From contig JAQSCW010000055.1 of assembly GCA_029945625.1 (NCBI GenBank), positions 124,001-188,000 on the forward strand: 64,000 bases of DNA, written 5' to 3'. Each line of letters opens with the position of its first letter. The first letter of the stretch is position 1. The notes under the pieces were generated by a model that saw only the letters and a program-made list of their open reading frames with translations, was not told where the DNA came from and ran no database searches. The DNA is from a bacterium. GTDB taxonomy: Bacteria > Bacteroidota > Bacteroidia > B-17B0 > Aurantibacillaceae. The translations under genes were made by a program, and so were the position numbers. Below are positions 63,994-64,000 of the stretch, in pieces.

Positions 63994-64000
63994 CTTAGGT

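Overview
The window is a chromosomal segment of a member of the Bacteroidota. The signs are a T9SS-type C-terminal sorting domain (34827-36641), MKK-type lipoproteins and small outer-membrane proteins, almost no Shine-Dalgarno sequences, and TAnnTTTG -7 promoter elements upstream of many genes. A fused IcmF mutase, an S24-type XRE regulator and an ECF sigma operon also fit. I cannot place it below class level. The content is mostly housekeeping; I see no prophage, CRISPR array or intact insertion sequence.

Layout. 1-1133: heptose/LPS sugar genes (nucleotidyltransferase cut by the window edge, gmhA). 1366-2082: comB. 2356-3507: AT-rich pair of secreted proteins (TlpA-like thioredoxin and an unknown), separated by a strong hairpin. 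3751-7735: overlapping minus-strand operon rocD, MNT-type nucleotidyltransferase, 65-aa partner, bestrophin, rRNA methyltransferase. 7736-8284: repeat-rich intergenic DNA. 8285-11964: M28 peptidase, DciA-like protein, purE, lpdA. 12137-17169: OmpA-like lipoprotein, repeat-rich gap, lnt, helicase, small membrane protein. 17342-21548: hemF, LysM/receptor fusion, guaA. 21655-22043: promoter, two tRNA-Pro-like repeats, intact tRNA-Pro(TGG) and terminator. 22457-26125: purL. 26519-29621: membrane acyltransferase, LexA-like regulator with twin operators, DedA. 29635-32153: TPR protein, comA, rhodanese. 32421-34730: acyl-CoA dehydrogenase and anmK. 34827-36641: T9SS adhesin-like gene broken by one stop codon. 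36679-42432: STAS-like protein, ald, outer-membrane barrel, fabD, mnmA, MORN protein, P-loop kinase. 42434-44500: TPR/SpoIIE phosphatase. 44823-47015: wbpP-like epimerase and a DUF4143 ATPase with three palindromes spaced 32 bp apart. 47931-51314: icmF. 51413-55689: small membrane protein, ECF sigma operon and DUF2279 protein. 55780-60059: lipoprotein, MerR regulator, ACMSD-like hydrolase, small proteins, hydroxyacyl-CoA dehydrogenase. 60180-63993: dnaA, thioesterase, wbpE-like aminotransferase.

Shared themes. Surface-sugar genes (gmhA, hddC-like, wbpP-like, wbpE-like) are scattered over the window. comA, beside a rhodanese gene, and comB about 28 kb away together encode phosphosulfolactate synthesis and dephosphorylation, suggesting sulfolactate or a sulfonate made from it. 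IcmF, acyl-CoA dehydrogenase and 3-hydroxyacyl-CoA dehydrogenase point to branched-chain or fatty acyl-CoA catabolism.

The most unusual signals are the 120-bp tandem tRNA-Pro-like repeats before the real tRNA, the three 16-bp palindromes at exact 32-bp spacing before the DUF4143 gene, the twin ACTA-N7-TAGT sites before the self-cleaving-type regulator, and the comA/rhodanese/comB set. All functions are read from sequence by eye; no database search was run.
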